This document shows, one piece after another, positions 43,401 to 51,674 of a stretch of 60,000 nucleotides of DNA. The stretch spans positions 31,678,926-31,738,925 of the forward strand of contig CAIIXF020000002.1 in the NCBI GenBank assembly GCA_903813345.2, read 5' to 3'. The position numbers were made by a program, and so were the translations under genes. The notes beneath the pieces were generated by a model. The model saw nothing but the letters and a program-made list of their open reading frames with translations. It made no database searches and was not told where the DNA came from. Numbering within the stretch: position 1 is the stretch's first letter; each line of letters opens with the position of its first letter. This stretch comes from Owenia fusiformis (taxonomy: Eukaryota; Annelida; Polychaeta; Sabellida; Oweniidae).

Positions 43401-45927
43401 TATCCAAATTATTTATTAACCAACTGACTTATCCTCATTGATGTTTCTAATATCAGAATATACCATTATAATAAATTGTATTTTCTTGATTTTCATATCA
43501 TATTGTTGTAATGTACTATCTCAACCCTCTTTAAAGTGGCACTGAACAATAGAAATGACATTTGCAATTTTCAAGTAGTTTCTTGCACAAATCTTGACCT
43601 TGTCATAATTTATAAACTCACATTTTCTTTGATCCTCAAACAAAATAAATAGACACACCGCATTTAAGCATGTAAGCAGATAGGCAAAGGAAATTAAATA
43701 TTTTTTGTTGTATTCTTAGATGTTTCATTTTCATGCTCTGTTTTTAAACCTTTTTTATTATTTTTTTTATTATTTTCCCTTGGCACTTAAGCATACATAT
43801 TCACAAATAAAAGTATCACAGGCTGGTATCGAAAGATTTGTCCGCTGTGACGGAGCATGCTATTTTTCATAAAAACACTAAGAATGCTTCACGATTTATT
43901 TTTTAACTCATATGTTTCGTTATATCAAAGATAATTACTTGCTCCATGCAATGGATATATCATTTGCGTGTAACCTTCACTTCTGTTTGAAGTCCATTAA
44001 CGCTAGGAGTAAAATCTATTGAAAACGACGCCAGAGTATCAAACTCTAAAATGTACCATTTCTTTTTTAACTTTTTAATGGCATGATATAGTGACATGAT
44101 AATATTATCATATGTTTTCAGCATAACTCTGAATGTATTAATGAGATATTAATGCATTGGGTCTTTTTAATTTTTTTATAAAAAATAATATTAATATTTT
44201 TTGTCCGCTGTGACTGAGCATTTTCACAGTTCACATTTGCAACTGCTCCGTCACAGCGGACAATAAAATTAAACATTATTTTTTATAAAAGAATTAAAAA
44301 GACCAAATACATCATCATCTCATTTATACCTTCATAGTTATGCTGAAACCATGTGTAAATATTATCGTGTCACTATATCGTGAAATGGTACATTTTGAAG
44401 TATGATACTCTGGCGCCATTTTCAATAGCTTTTCTTCCCAGCGTAATTGGACTTCAAACAGAAGTGAAAAATACCCGCAAATGATATATCCATTGCATGG
44501 AGTAAGTAATTTTGTATGATATAATGAAACATATGAGTTAAAAAATAAATCGTGAAGTATTCTTAGTGTTTTTATGAAAAATAGCATGCTTTGTCATAGC
44601 GGACAAATATTTCGATACCAGCCTGTGAGTATTGTAACTTTTATTGAAGATTTGAGTCAAATGTAGAAATAATTTACTAGTGAAAGTACATCCTATAACA
44701 TGATTGACATTGTAATTCTTTACGTGCATTTAAATTGAAAAAAATGAAGAAAAGATATGCTAGGTAAATATTTTATTTTTTTATGAACTGTAACTCTCAA
44801 AATAATCTCTACAGTAACAACCAATCTATTAGAGTTGTGAGTGTAGAGTGATAGGTCATTTTTTATATCATGAGCTGATTTAATTCTTAGCTTATTTAAG
44901 GACCTATTACACTGAAACCTGTATATCTGAACACCTCTCTTATCTTAACACTTCTCAGTATGAGACCCACAATCCTTGATTTTCAAACATCTGGAAGGTC
45001 TACAATTCAAATTAACGCTTTTCAATACTTTTAATATGACAATTTGGTGTGTGACCAGCCATTTTGAAAAATAGCGGCAATTTTAATATGTGTTATTTTT
45101 TGCTATACTGGAAAATTAATGGAGTTATTTTTATTAAATTTAATATAAGAACACTAAGAAGCATATAACACTTTCAATGACATTTTGTTAAGTAAGCAGT
45201 CATTTTTTGCCACAGAGCCACTTACTTCAGTCTTGGCTAGTCTTTATTTGGATGTATTAATCATAAAATGATGTTGCAATTGGTCTATATTATTGTTAAT
45301 TTACCATTATTGTTTTTCAGATATGCGCAACACATTTGTCGTAACTGTGATGTACATAGTGTGTTCAGTGGTTGCACCTATATTGTGGCATCTCTGGATC
45401 TACGCAGGCAGTGCAAATGCCAATTTCTATTTTGCAATCACTTTAGTCTACTCTACAGCTCAAGTAAGTTATTCAAGTTATTTAATGATGATGTTTATTG
45501 AGTGAAACCAAATATATGACATTGTATATTGAAAAATTCCACCTGAGTGTGGGACTGGATGGGTCAGGTTACCATTTAAATCATGTTATTTAAATTTTTG
45601 TGTCTTGCCCATATTAATTAGGATAAACAAAGTACTGGTCACTGGTTGGTCCCAGAGTAAATCAGAAGTGTCACTTAAAATCAACTGTATCAGCCTTATA
45701 ATTGTCCAGAATTGAATACTAATGAACAAAACCAAATTCTATTTTCCTTGGCCTTAAAGCTGATACAAGTACCTCTCCAAATATATTAAATAGAAAATTT
45801 TTCTTTGTTTCAGATATTCCTGATGACAGATCTATTGTTTGCCTTTCTTAGGCGGGACTATGATGTCATACATGGCACCAATCAGCTTCAAGCAGATGGA
45901 AAACCTGCAAAAATTATCCTCGATTGA
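25431..45927 (+). CDS. PIGU: PIGU, GPI transamidase subunit U
   Basis: Eleven coding exons with consistent phases: 25431-25560, 27483-27547, 31467-31604, 33115-33197, 34835-34935, 35333-35430, 35846-36003, 36701-36844, 37439-37563, 45321-45463, 45814-45927. Total 1,299 bases, 432 residues, close to the 435 of human PIGU. It is a polytopic ER membrane protein of the complex that attaches GPI anchors. Family signatures: [16 protein letters not shown] (exon 5), [26 protein letters not shown] (exon 8), FKSYPSYAD (exon 9) and [20 protein letters not shown] (exon 10). Introns are long and repeat-filled; minisatellites abut exons 3 and 5, and a complete SLC22 gene sits in the 7.8-kb intron 9. The first exon starts [20 protein letters not shown], matching the N-terminal membrane segment. 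Confidence 0.96.
26285..27215. repeat. Inverted-repeat complex in PIGU intron 1
   Basis: Arms at 26,285-26,523 and 26,722-26,950 are inverted copies (ctacacgaaaagaatactta, gtagaaaattctcccatgtt, ataaacccac). A third partial copy at 27,040-27,170 has the first orientation. The tip word ggactatagtcc occurs at about 26,707 and, inverted, at 27,184, next to ctctgggttatcccgtg / catgggataacctctggg. A related partial copy lies at about 26,110-26,230. Looks like overlapping fold-back insertions; class unknown. Confidence 0.55.
27683..27735. repeat. GTCTATC/GTCCATC microsatellite
   Basis: A degenerate tetranucleotide run (tgtctatctatctgtctatc and onward). A similar tract lies at about 38,955-39,000. 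Confidence 0.7.
29365..30285. mobile_element. 921-bp long-TIR fold-back element, 8-bp TSD
   Basis: Ends agggtttgtagaaaaa / tttttctacaaaccct extend through accgggtaccgggtagtaaa and tcctccatgctgggttcaaa. Inner arms at 29,615-29,725 and 30,035-30,165 are also inverted copies. The flanks are ttctagat on both sides (29,357-29,364; 30,286-30,293). No coding frame. Confidence 0.8.
29911..30034. mobile_element. 124-bp MITE nested in the fold-back element
   Basis: Ends catgggcgtagc / gctacgcccatg, flanked by gatag on both sides (29,906-29,910; 30,035-30,039). The opposite arm of the host palindrome (about 29,715) has the uninterrupted target with a single gatag, so the insertion and its 5-bp duplication are directly confirmed. 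Confidence 0.85.
31605..32275. repeat. 81-bp minisatellite starting at PIGU exon 3 donor
   Basis: Nine units begin with gtgagtaccatttaac (or the close gtgagtatcg at the true donor) at 31,605, 31,686, 31,767, 31,848, 31,929, 32,010, 32,091, 32,172 and 32,253. Each also carries a second ggtgagtgtt, so there are two donor-like GTGAGT words per unit. The first unit begins exactly at the exon-intron boundary. Confidence 0.88.
32276..33020. other. Unassigned insert and decayed end of the 81-bp array
   Basis: From about 32,290 to 32,805 the array is interrupted by unrelated sequence with three tgacgtca/tgacgta words (32,467-32,575). After 32,806 degenerate gtgagtagtgttta units continue to about 32,950. 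Element boundaries could not be fixed. Confidence 0.45.
33277..33736. mobile_element. 460-bp element, TIR CAYAGATACTAGT
   Basis: Ends catagatactagt / actagtatctgtg with ttaaat on both sides (33,271-33,276; 33,737-33,742), suggesting a 6-bp duplication. The right half repeats ttgcagaattt several times. Lies in PIGU intron 4. Confidence 0.6.
33748..33862 (-). repeat. tRNA-derived SINE-like repeat, copy 2
   Basis: Shares aaatgcaaggagctcaca, the B-box region (tgagttcgat on the minus strand), gttcagtgctcta and the aacgttgtttcatcagcca extension with the copy at 4,663. It is shorter between the boxes. Confidence 0.5.
34222..34834. repeat. ~61-bp minisatellite of PIGU exon 5 acceptor
   Basis: Ten tandem units precede the real exon, which forms the eleventh. 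Each holds the acceptor-like tctgtg(t/c)ttc(a/g)g followed by gtatctgtttaatccata and agcaacatgtttagccaagt, the latter encoding the first 20 or so residues of exon 5 ([15 protein letters not shown]). AG is intact in units 1, 7, 9, 10 and the true acceptor at 34,834; units 2-6 read CGG and unit 8 CTG. Confidence 0.9.
35156..35308. mobile_element. 153-bp hAT-like MITE, TIR CAGGGGTTTCAYTAG
   Basis: Ends caggggtttcactag / ctaatgaaacccctg are inverted, with aacaggcaa repeats inside each arm. aaata borders both sides, so a 5-bp duplication is possible but weak in AT-rich DNA. A truncated relative is at 15,700-15,831. Confidence 0.6.
37177..37396. mobile_element. Element with tRNA-like core, PIGU intron 8
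   Basis: Ends gtaatgaccc / ggacattac are inverted. Conserved blocks accaagttgctac, gcccagctg, aagcacacttt and tctttatctggct match the inverted copy at 50,687-50,833. Between gcccagctg and gggcattg this copy has about 85 bases with a tRNA-like body that the other copy lacks. Confidence 0.6.
37229..37301 (+). pseudogene. tRNA-like sequence (A and B boxes)
   Basis: The A-box tagctcagtcagtagagc and the B-box ggttcgattcc are both intact and correctly spaced. The D arm can form, but the acceptor stem, the anticodon stem (tcaga / tccaa) and most of the T stem do not pair. It reads as a tRNA-derived pseudogene inside a mobile element rather than a working tRNA. Confidence 0.55.
37588..38790. repeat. 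CAGTAAAGCCTG-family element with 47-bp terminal array
   Basis: Starts cagtaaagcctgtctaaac, 20-odd bases after PIGU exon 9. Its right part is amplified as 47-bp units (gataagagaggtgttcgttt, gaatatacatgttttatact) at about 37,711, 37,758, 38,638, 38,685 and 38,732. The element at 37,804-38,627 has split the array. Confidence 0.7.
37804..38627. mobile_element. 824-bp hAT-like element with exact 8-bp TSD
   Basis: Ends cagtgcttgagctaagc / gcttagctcaagcactg are perfect inverted repeats, flanked by actgtaat on both sides (37,796-37,803; 38,628-38,635). An intact unit of the host array has this word once, confirming the duplication. A 71-residue frame (38,161-38,376) starting near MPKIFDIF and ending in an acidic Ser/Asp run may be a relic of a transposase N-terminus; no catalytic motif remains. 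Confidence 0.88.
39535..39625. repeat. Direct ATATCACACG repeats upstream of SLC22 gene
   Basis: Three spaced copies of atatcacacg(g/c)at, two followed by atg(c/a)gt..gataaacgat. They lie 540-630 bp before the SLC22 start. They may be protein-binding sites or a fragment of a repeat element. Confidence 0.4.
40163..41890 (+). CDS. SLC22-family organic ion transporter, intronless
   Basis: A 575-residue single-exon frame with SLC22 (organic cation/anion transporter) architecture of the major facilitator superfamily. The first helix is at about residues 20-42. A long Cys-containing extracellular loop with N-glycosylation sites ends in the family block [20 protein letters not shown]. Then come the MFS signature [11 protein letters not shown] (about 160-171), the PESPRWLLS motif (about 275-283) and the late [20 protein letters not shown] motif (from about 452). 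Length fits the family (540-600). It likely moves small organic ions or carnitine-like solutes across the plasma membrane; the substrate cannot be assigned. It lies on the same strand inside PIGU intron 9 and lacks introns, unlike typical SLC22 genes, so an old retrocopy is plausible. No poly-A tract marks its 3' end. Confidence 0.93.
   Translation: MKFDETLLKIGGFGRYQKLLIFSYIIFFPACSWQSTCLSFLAGDMDHWCKLDVNGVNKSYLKALVIPKTVDEFGKITYRKCEVYDINITEQAALEGDLANLISSTNWTRVPCKYGWEYDKTEFYTTIVSKYNTVCDRAWLQTIPAMAYVLGLLFGSILAGYISDRWGRKPTAVIMIICQMVCNLGEAFSPYFWLLVGFRFFVGISNMGANSAFWILVIEGMSPVYRNHCTCFCQVGSILGFILPVTAYFLRNHVHLQIVSAVVAVPGLICAILLPESPRWLLSRKRYKEYATVVRMIAKINSAEFSNEMVPEEGLSEDQKNQAIEGVSFWNLLRTPRLRIRTLILWFIWFNFNLVLYAFTTNIGKLVPGNIYLNMAIVTAGSELPSLLAMWFALFKTGRRLALIIYNLITGLSCLLMIPLIMVNVQFLMTITAMIAMSAVKTMTQILFLYTGEIYPTPARTIGFGSASSIGRIAALIATQLTLLKKIWFGLPYVMLCIFPIASGIMAYFLPETKGCHLPETFEEAEVFGTPEYNNLDKEYIRNGSVELREPFISNEALDKTNSISQIQIDMSVTS
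42161..42245. repeat. (GTCGTG/GATCGTG) microsatellite
   Basis: Degenerate hexanucleotide run of gtcgtg and gatcgtg words. It gives apparent Asp-His or Arg-Gly repeat frames on either strand that are not genes. Confidence 0.85.
42255..43160. repeat. ~140-bp tandem array, about 7 units
   Basis: Units share gtcatcgccatttcaggaaa, tttccttcaaatttacacaa, gatatcaagtactagagctg and ggcggccatcttgttttctg. One unit near 42,920 is shortened. It lies wholly inside the mariner-type ends. Confidence 0.88.
43817..44627. mobile_element. 811-bp palindromic element, CACAG ends, 5-bp TSD
   Basis: The ends cacaggctggtatcgaaa / ttcgataccagcctgtg open arms of about 380 bp that are inverted copies (e.g. cttcacttctgtttgaagtcc and its complement). 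A small central palindrome uses tccgctgtgac / gtcacagcgga. The flanks are agtat on both sides (43,812-43,816; 44,628-44,632). No coding frame. Terminal CAC and 5-bp duplication resemble Transib-group elements, but other groups also fit. Confidence 0.8.
44913..45012. repeat. CAGTAAAACCTG-family fragment
   Basis: ctgaaacctgtatatctgaa followed by cacctctcttatcttaacac matches the left part of the family at 37,588 and 48,724. The right terminus is not recognisable. Confidence 0.4.
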
Positions 45928-47150
45928 AAGCTCAGTTTAACAAGTCAGATTCTGTGTAATTCACGAAACAAGATATACAAGATAAAGGAAAAGGCATTGT
46001 GCAATTGCAAGCAAATTGATAGATTCAGCAACGGGTTCATGTGTCTGCAAGTTTATTAGAACAATGTGATACATTTGAACAAGAGAAGCATGGCAGTCTA
46101 GTAAATATAGATTGTACAGAAGTGCAACTATTGGATGTACTTAACAGTGCCTATGATGTGTGACCAAGGTGCATGCTGGTTAACTGAATAGTGCATAACT
46201 GAGGCACTTGGGAAGCGTCCTCTTGTAATGAAAATGGATACCTGAGAAGTGATACTTTGTAATTGTGTGACAAGCTTCAATTTCCTGGTGATTTGTTGGT
46301 ACGTGCCGCAGATTTAAAGTGTTTCACAGTAATGCTTTGACTGTCACGATTTTAATATAACTGTGAGGATCTGTTTTAAACTTGTAAAATGGAATATCTC
46401 TGGAAATGGAACATCTCTGGAAATGGAAAACCTCCATAAGTGGAATGCTTCACAAAAACATCATTTAAGATGTCTGCGCCATTTCTGACTTTGTATTTTT
46501 TGTCAGAACTGGCTTCCAACTAAGTTTCTGCAAATTGCTTTAGCCATTGAATGGGGTGGATTATTTTAGAAAATTGATTGAGCTTTACCACCCTTGCAAT
46601 GAACGTTGTCAAAACTTATAATGCAACGATTAAATTATGTCTATTTGCATCCATATGAATTGGATACATAAAATTGTCCCTTTGCGAGAGGGATTTTCAG
46701 AGTTCGTAGTTTATTTTTGATATTTTGTAATACTGTAGTACTGTAGTAGAATCTCTTATCTTTCAAGAGGGAAGAGGAGTCACCATGCAAGTACCACCTA
46801 TTTTGCCAAATATTCTTAATTCAACAAACTTTTCCAATAAAGCCTGTCACCTTTTAGTAAATCAAAGAAGCTATGATATATTGTCTAGATGGTGATGTTA
46901 TCATTGGTTGTACTTCAAAATTAGCAATTATGTAGTATGCCTAAGTTTATTCTATTTTGATAGGACAAATTGATCCTTTGATTCACCAAAAGGTAAAAGA
47001 AAACCTGACACCACCCTTTAGTTTTTTTTGTTTTTTATAATTTTACTATGTTTGTTAAATAAAAACTGCCACCAATGTTTTTCAACTTCGGCAGTCATTA
47101 CATGTGTAATTTGTATGTACTAAAATTGAATAAAGAAGAATAAAAAAAAA
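45928..47150 (+). other. Probable PIGU 3' UTR
   Basis: Follows the PIGU stop codon and contains no frame of note. An AATAAA at 47,129-47,134 is the best polyadenylation signal, followed by an A-rich stretch. That leaves about 500 bp to the CCDC103 stop codon on the opposite strand. Confidence 0.5.
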
Positions 47151-47653
47151 AAGAAGGTAAAGGTGGTATGGTTTATTGGTCTATATCTTTTTTTCAGATC
47201 ACATCATTTTATACTCGATGCATTTGTTTATTTTGATTGTATGAAAATATTGTTGTGATATTTGTAAAAACCTTGCTTTACTACATCTTTGTTTCCTGTA
47301 TACCTCAATATGAGCGATGTAATAAATCAAGTAATACAACAATTCTGTTTTTATTTCATTAACTTTATCTCTTGCATTTGAGATGATACATATGAATTTG
47401 TGCCCTTTGTTTACCCTGAATTCAATAGGCAAGTTGGAATAACTCACTCTGGCTATGATAGACAACTGAAAGTTTCAAATTGCTGATAAGATTTGAATTA
47501 TCCTAAAAGTAGCTGCCATAGCTTTTCAAGTGTTTTCTGGGAGTAATTGAAATGTTCTGTGAAATAAATGCAAGGTTCTTTTTAGCTCACATGGGTAAGC
47601 TATTGTTATCACCCACTTCCTCCAACTCTTCCCAAAAACACACCAAATCTCCA

Positions 47654-49187
47654 TCACTTTAGTTCATATTTTGACTTTGCTTTTGTTATTTTTTCCAAAT
47701 ATTCAGAATCACCTTCAGATTCCAGATCAGTTTGTAGTTTCTCGAATATTTTTTTACAGTTTTCTTTCTCTCCGCTTCCAAGGAATGTCACTGATAATCC
47801 AAATCTTTTAGCTTGCGAAAATACCACCAATGTGTCGACAACTTGGTGTAAATCTGTCATATTGTACTCTAACAGTGCTTCAAAGAAATCACCTAATAAA
47901 CTGACTTCCATATTGAAGATATGTCCTAGTTTTTCTGGTCCTATCCACATTAGAAAGGAATATTTGTCCTGTTTGCTTGTGCAGTATCTCCTCCAATCCT
48001 GAGTGAATTTGTGAGCATTTTCAGGAATTTTGGTCCACTTCTGAAAAATTTATTTAATAATTCTATTAACCTATGATTCAGAAATTTATATTTCTTTTAA
48101 AGAATCTGCAGATGGCATATCCCACTCCCACTGTACAGTTATGTATGACATGATCATTATAAAATCCAACCTTTCCCTTTTCTTAAATTAATCAATCATT
48201 TTTTCTATTAAAGGCAAAACTGAAAGAAGAAGACAATGTGGGGAAGGAGGAGGTCATATTTGAAAAGTTACATGTGACCCTATAAAAATTGCATCAAAAT
48301 GGCTGAAAGGAGACACACTCCTCAAATGCAAAGTTTTTAAGGTGGGACAACTTTTTCGGTCTGATATCAACATACAAGTCTTGTCATATAGTATAAAGAG
48401 CATTTTAAAACCCACCTTTTGTTCTAAGGTACCAGATGAACCCAATGCATCAGTATTCCTGTCAGCATGTATGTTCCATGGTTGAGTGAATCGATCACCA
48501 GGTGTGATCTTGTCTCCCTTCTCTAGAGGCTTCAGATGAGCAGCCAAAACAATGTCCCTGTGTCACAGAGTAAAAGAACAGTTAATGAATCGATAAGAGT
48601 AAGCACTACAATTCAAATATCACTTGTTATTGCAGGTTTGATCACCAGTATCTCTAATGATTAATATAATTGGCTCACATATGAAATTAAAAGAAATGAA
48701 TGTGATATATATACACGATTGGACAGTAAAAACTGTCTTAGTGAACTCCTCTCTCTAGTTAACACCTGTCTCTACTGGACACCCTTCATCCACACATACT
48801 CTTTCGACTTATTTATAAATTATCCTCTGAAGTGAACACCTACCAACACTAAACATTTATTATTGGCAATTTTATGTTCAATATAAATAGGTTTTACTGT
48901 ACATCCCCTTACAGAGTAACAGGCTAAGTTGAGGTCAAAAATTTAGTCACAAATATAGCTCCTTGTTTGGGCAAGAGAAAATTTCACCTTTTAAAACTGA
49001 ACATTTTTTGACAGTGATATTCAGATGAGAAAAATTGCTACCTAAATTCTTCATAAGTTTCACAACGCTGTCCCACTGCACGGAATTTTGCATCATTTTC
49101 TCTAGAATATCTTGCATCTTGCTCTACAGCTTTGTGGATTTCACTCTCCAGTTTGTCAAAGTTAACATGGTCATCTTTGAAGGCCAT
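47654..49187 (-). CDS. CCDC103: CCDC103, dynein arm attachment factor
   Basis: Three coding exons: 49187-49042, 48557-48416, 48040-47654; 675 bases, 224 residues (human about 242). The N-terminal block FDKLESEIHKAVEQDARYSR followed by EN and the YEEFR-DIVLAAHLKPLEK block (joined across the first intron) are family hallmarks. The last exon encodes the DWRRY segment and the helical LLGDFFEALLEY region. In the family the protein self-associates and is needed to attach dynein arms to ciliary doublet microtubules. The ATG sits 11 bases inside an exon that starts after an acceptor at 49,198, so a 5' UTR exon lies further right and was not located. Tail to tail with PIGU, divergent from SUPT20H. Confidence 0.9.
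48724..48899. mobile_element. 176-bp CAGTAAAAMCTG-family MITE
   Basis: Ends cagtaaaaactgtcttagtg and ataaataggttttactg form an inverted terminus, with gaacacct-type blocks inside. It lies in the first CCDC103 coding intron. Confidence 0.55.
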
Positions 49188-50476
49188 CTGTGAATATCTG
49201 CAAAATATATATATATATAGGAACATGGTAGGTACATGTAGATTCCCTCTAAATAAATGGCTGCTTTTTTTTATCTTGTTGACACATGACGTTAAATGGT
49301 ATAGTACTGGTTAATTGGAAGAACTTCAACATAATCTACAGAGTAATTTGATAGAGAAAGTGAAGGTGACACTTTGGAGCACATATAGTCATTACGAATG
49401 ATAGATTCTGTAACTCCATGTTCAATTTATGGCCAATTGAAGTGATCTATGGCCAGTTAGGTTTCATTTCAATAAATGTGAGGGTATGATGACTTAGAAG
49501 GATTGATTTTGGACAGTGGGTTGAAAGGAGTAGATACAATGTAGTCCAAATAAAACTGCATTACTGACAGTAGACTGTGAATTGGCACTCCTGTGAAGTA
49601 ATCTATAGTATACCAATCATGCCTCACCTGTATGGGCTCTGATGTAATTAAACTATATCTTATTTCAAGTCATCAAGATAGTCTCTTCTATGTAGAACTG
49701 GATCTAGATAAGGTATCTCCAAAGATTAAAAGTAGATCTAAGTGTTGCCAATGTAAATAAAACCTGGGCGATAATAGAGTATTCAAAATAAACTTATGAA
49801 GAACGTCAAATATCACTTCTTTTGGCATGAATTTCAAATTTTCCAGAAGTTAAAATAGTACAAAAGTATATCATCAACAACATGGCATCATATTGCTTTG
49901 ATTATCACAATAATTCTTACCTAAATACTCATAAATCGACTACAAATATTTTTTTCAAAATTGTTTCTAAAAATTCTGCTCACCAGATGTCACTGCTGTT
50001 CAAAACAAAACCAAACTTCAGGGTCTTCACTATTTTGACTATTTATCAGCATATTCTCGACTTTATATGCATATAAACGAGGTAAGAATTTAAGATTTAA
50101 AACAAGAAGTGTTGGTATAGTACGATTTCTATGAAAGGTATGGTTCGAATCCCATAAATTGACGATTCGAGTTGAACCCATTGAAAATTATTCTGTCTTT
50201 CTGTGCAACTCAGGCTAAGCTAATGTGGAATCTGATTTTGGCTTCTCCAAATCTAACTGCAATTGCCTGCCCTGTGTACTTACTCTGTCAGTCTAAAAAG
50301 GATTACCCTGGCTCTGATGGGGTGTCCTTTCAGAGTTTTAGCTTACGAGAAGAACAAATCTCAGATAAAGACCGATAAAGGCTGATAAAGACGTACATGT
50401 ATCTGTTCAGTGGTAGCAAGCCCCGTCGAATCATTCCCCCATTGGCACTTGACAGATCCTTAAATAAAGGCATATG

Positions 50477-50666
50477 CAGGGGCGGATCTGGAAACCAACA
50501 AGGGGGGGGGGGCCAAATTTCAGGTCAGAGAAAAAACTTCCAAAAGTGGGCCCAAATTTTGAAATTTTTAGGCCCATTTTCTTCAAAACTTGGCCTGAAA
50601 TTAAAAAATAAGACCTTACAAGGGCCACCACAGGAGGCCCCCAGCCCCCCCCCAGATCCGCCAGTG
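50477..50666. mobile_element. 190-bp element, TIR GGCGGATCTGG
   Basis: caggggcggatctgg on the left is mirrored by ccagatccgccagtg on the right, with G-run and C-run tracts next to the ends and ggcccaaatttt-like inverted pieces inside. No clear target duplication was found. It resembles widespread hAT-type miniature elements. Confidence 0.6.
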
Positions 50667-50686
50667 ATACGGGTGCATTGTAATGT

Positions 50687-50833
50687 GTAATGACCCGAGG
50701 GTGCCCCAGGGGAATAATTAACTAACGACCGCAAGCATAGGTCCAACCAGCCAGATAAAGAAATTGAAAGAAAGTGTGCTAAATTCGATGCCCAGCTGGG
50801 CTATAGTAGCAACTTGCCATCAAGGGTCGTTAC
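50687..50833. mobile_element. 147-bp relative of the 37,177 element, no tRNA core
   Basis: Inverted with respect to the 37,177 copy: gtaatgaccc on the left, gggtcgttac on the right, sharing agccagataaagaaattgaa, aagtgtgct and gtagcaacttgccatcaagg (each complemented). The tRNA-like segment is absent. Confidence 0.65.
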
Positions 50834-51674
50834 AAATGCATCTATAATTCATCATAAACTAAGATTTAATAAACTAAGATCTTTAAAATTGAACCCTTCA
50901 AAGACTGTATCATGTCCAATATACGTGGGTTGGTGGGTATGAGGTTGTTTATACAAAGCCAGCAAATTACCTTAATTTTCTCCCAAAAAATGGAAATAAT
51001 TGCTATAGGCCTCAGGCGTCAACATTGAAAATTTCCCACTGACCTTTTTAACGATTTCTTTGTGAAATTGACATTAGATTCCAGCCCTTTTAACACCTAC
51101 TGTAATGTTCTTTCAAACAAAACTTGAATATTGGAAAGGTTTATGGTGTTTTTGTCTTTGTGTTTTTTATTTTTCCTTCATCAATTAGTCAGGGAAATAC
51201 ACAATCTCCGTAAGTTTGAGAAAGAACAATTGACTTAAGGATTTGTAACTTTACGGAGTTTGGAGAAATAAACTCTAGGTTAACTTCAGTCACCACAAAT
51301 AAAACATCAACTTGTTTATCAAACAACGCATTGACATGCGAGTGGTTATACTGTAGGTGTGGTTTTATCCTACCTCTTTCCTGCAGAACAATGAATCTTA
51401 GAATGAAAAAATGGACGTCCCCTTTTTGAATTTTCAACTTCAAACTTGATTTGGCAAACAGAGATAGAAGAGGTGATTTCAATAAACATATTTCTTAACA
51501 AACAAATGATATAACTTAAGGATAATCTGGTAGAGCAGAAAAGGTAATGGAATTCTATGAAATCCTCTACAGTCCTCATCGCACCTAAACACGCATCTTT
51601 GACTCTGTTGCCTCTTTTGATGTTCATTAATAAATAAATTTTGAATTTTTTGAAATTTTTCAGATCGCCCAGCA

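Larger units (their letters stand above)
49198..51663. other. Spacer between CCDC103 and SUPT20H
   Basis: Should contain the 5' UTR exons and promoters of both divergent genes, but none could be placed confidently. Apart from the two elements at 50,477 and 50,687 it is AT-rich sequence without recognisable homology. Confidence 0.4.
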
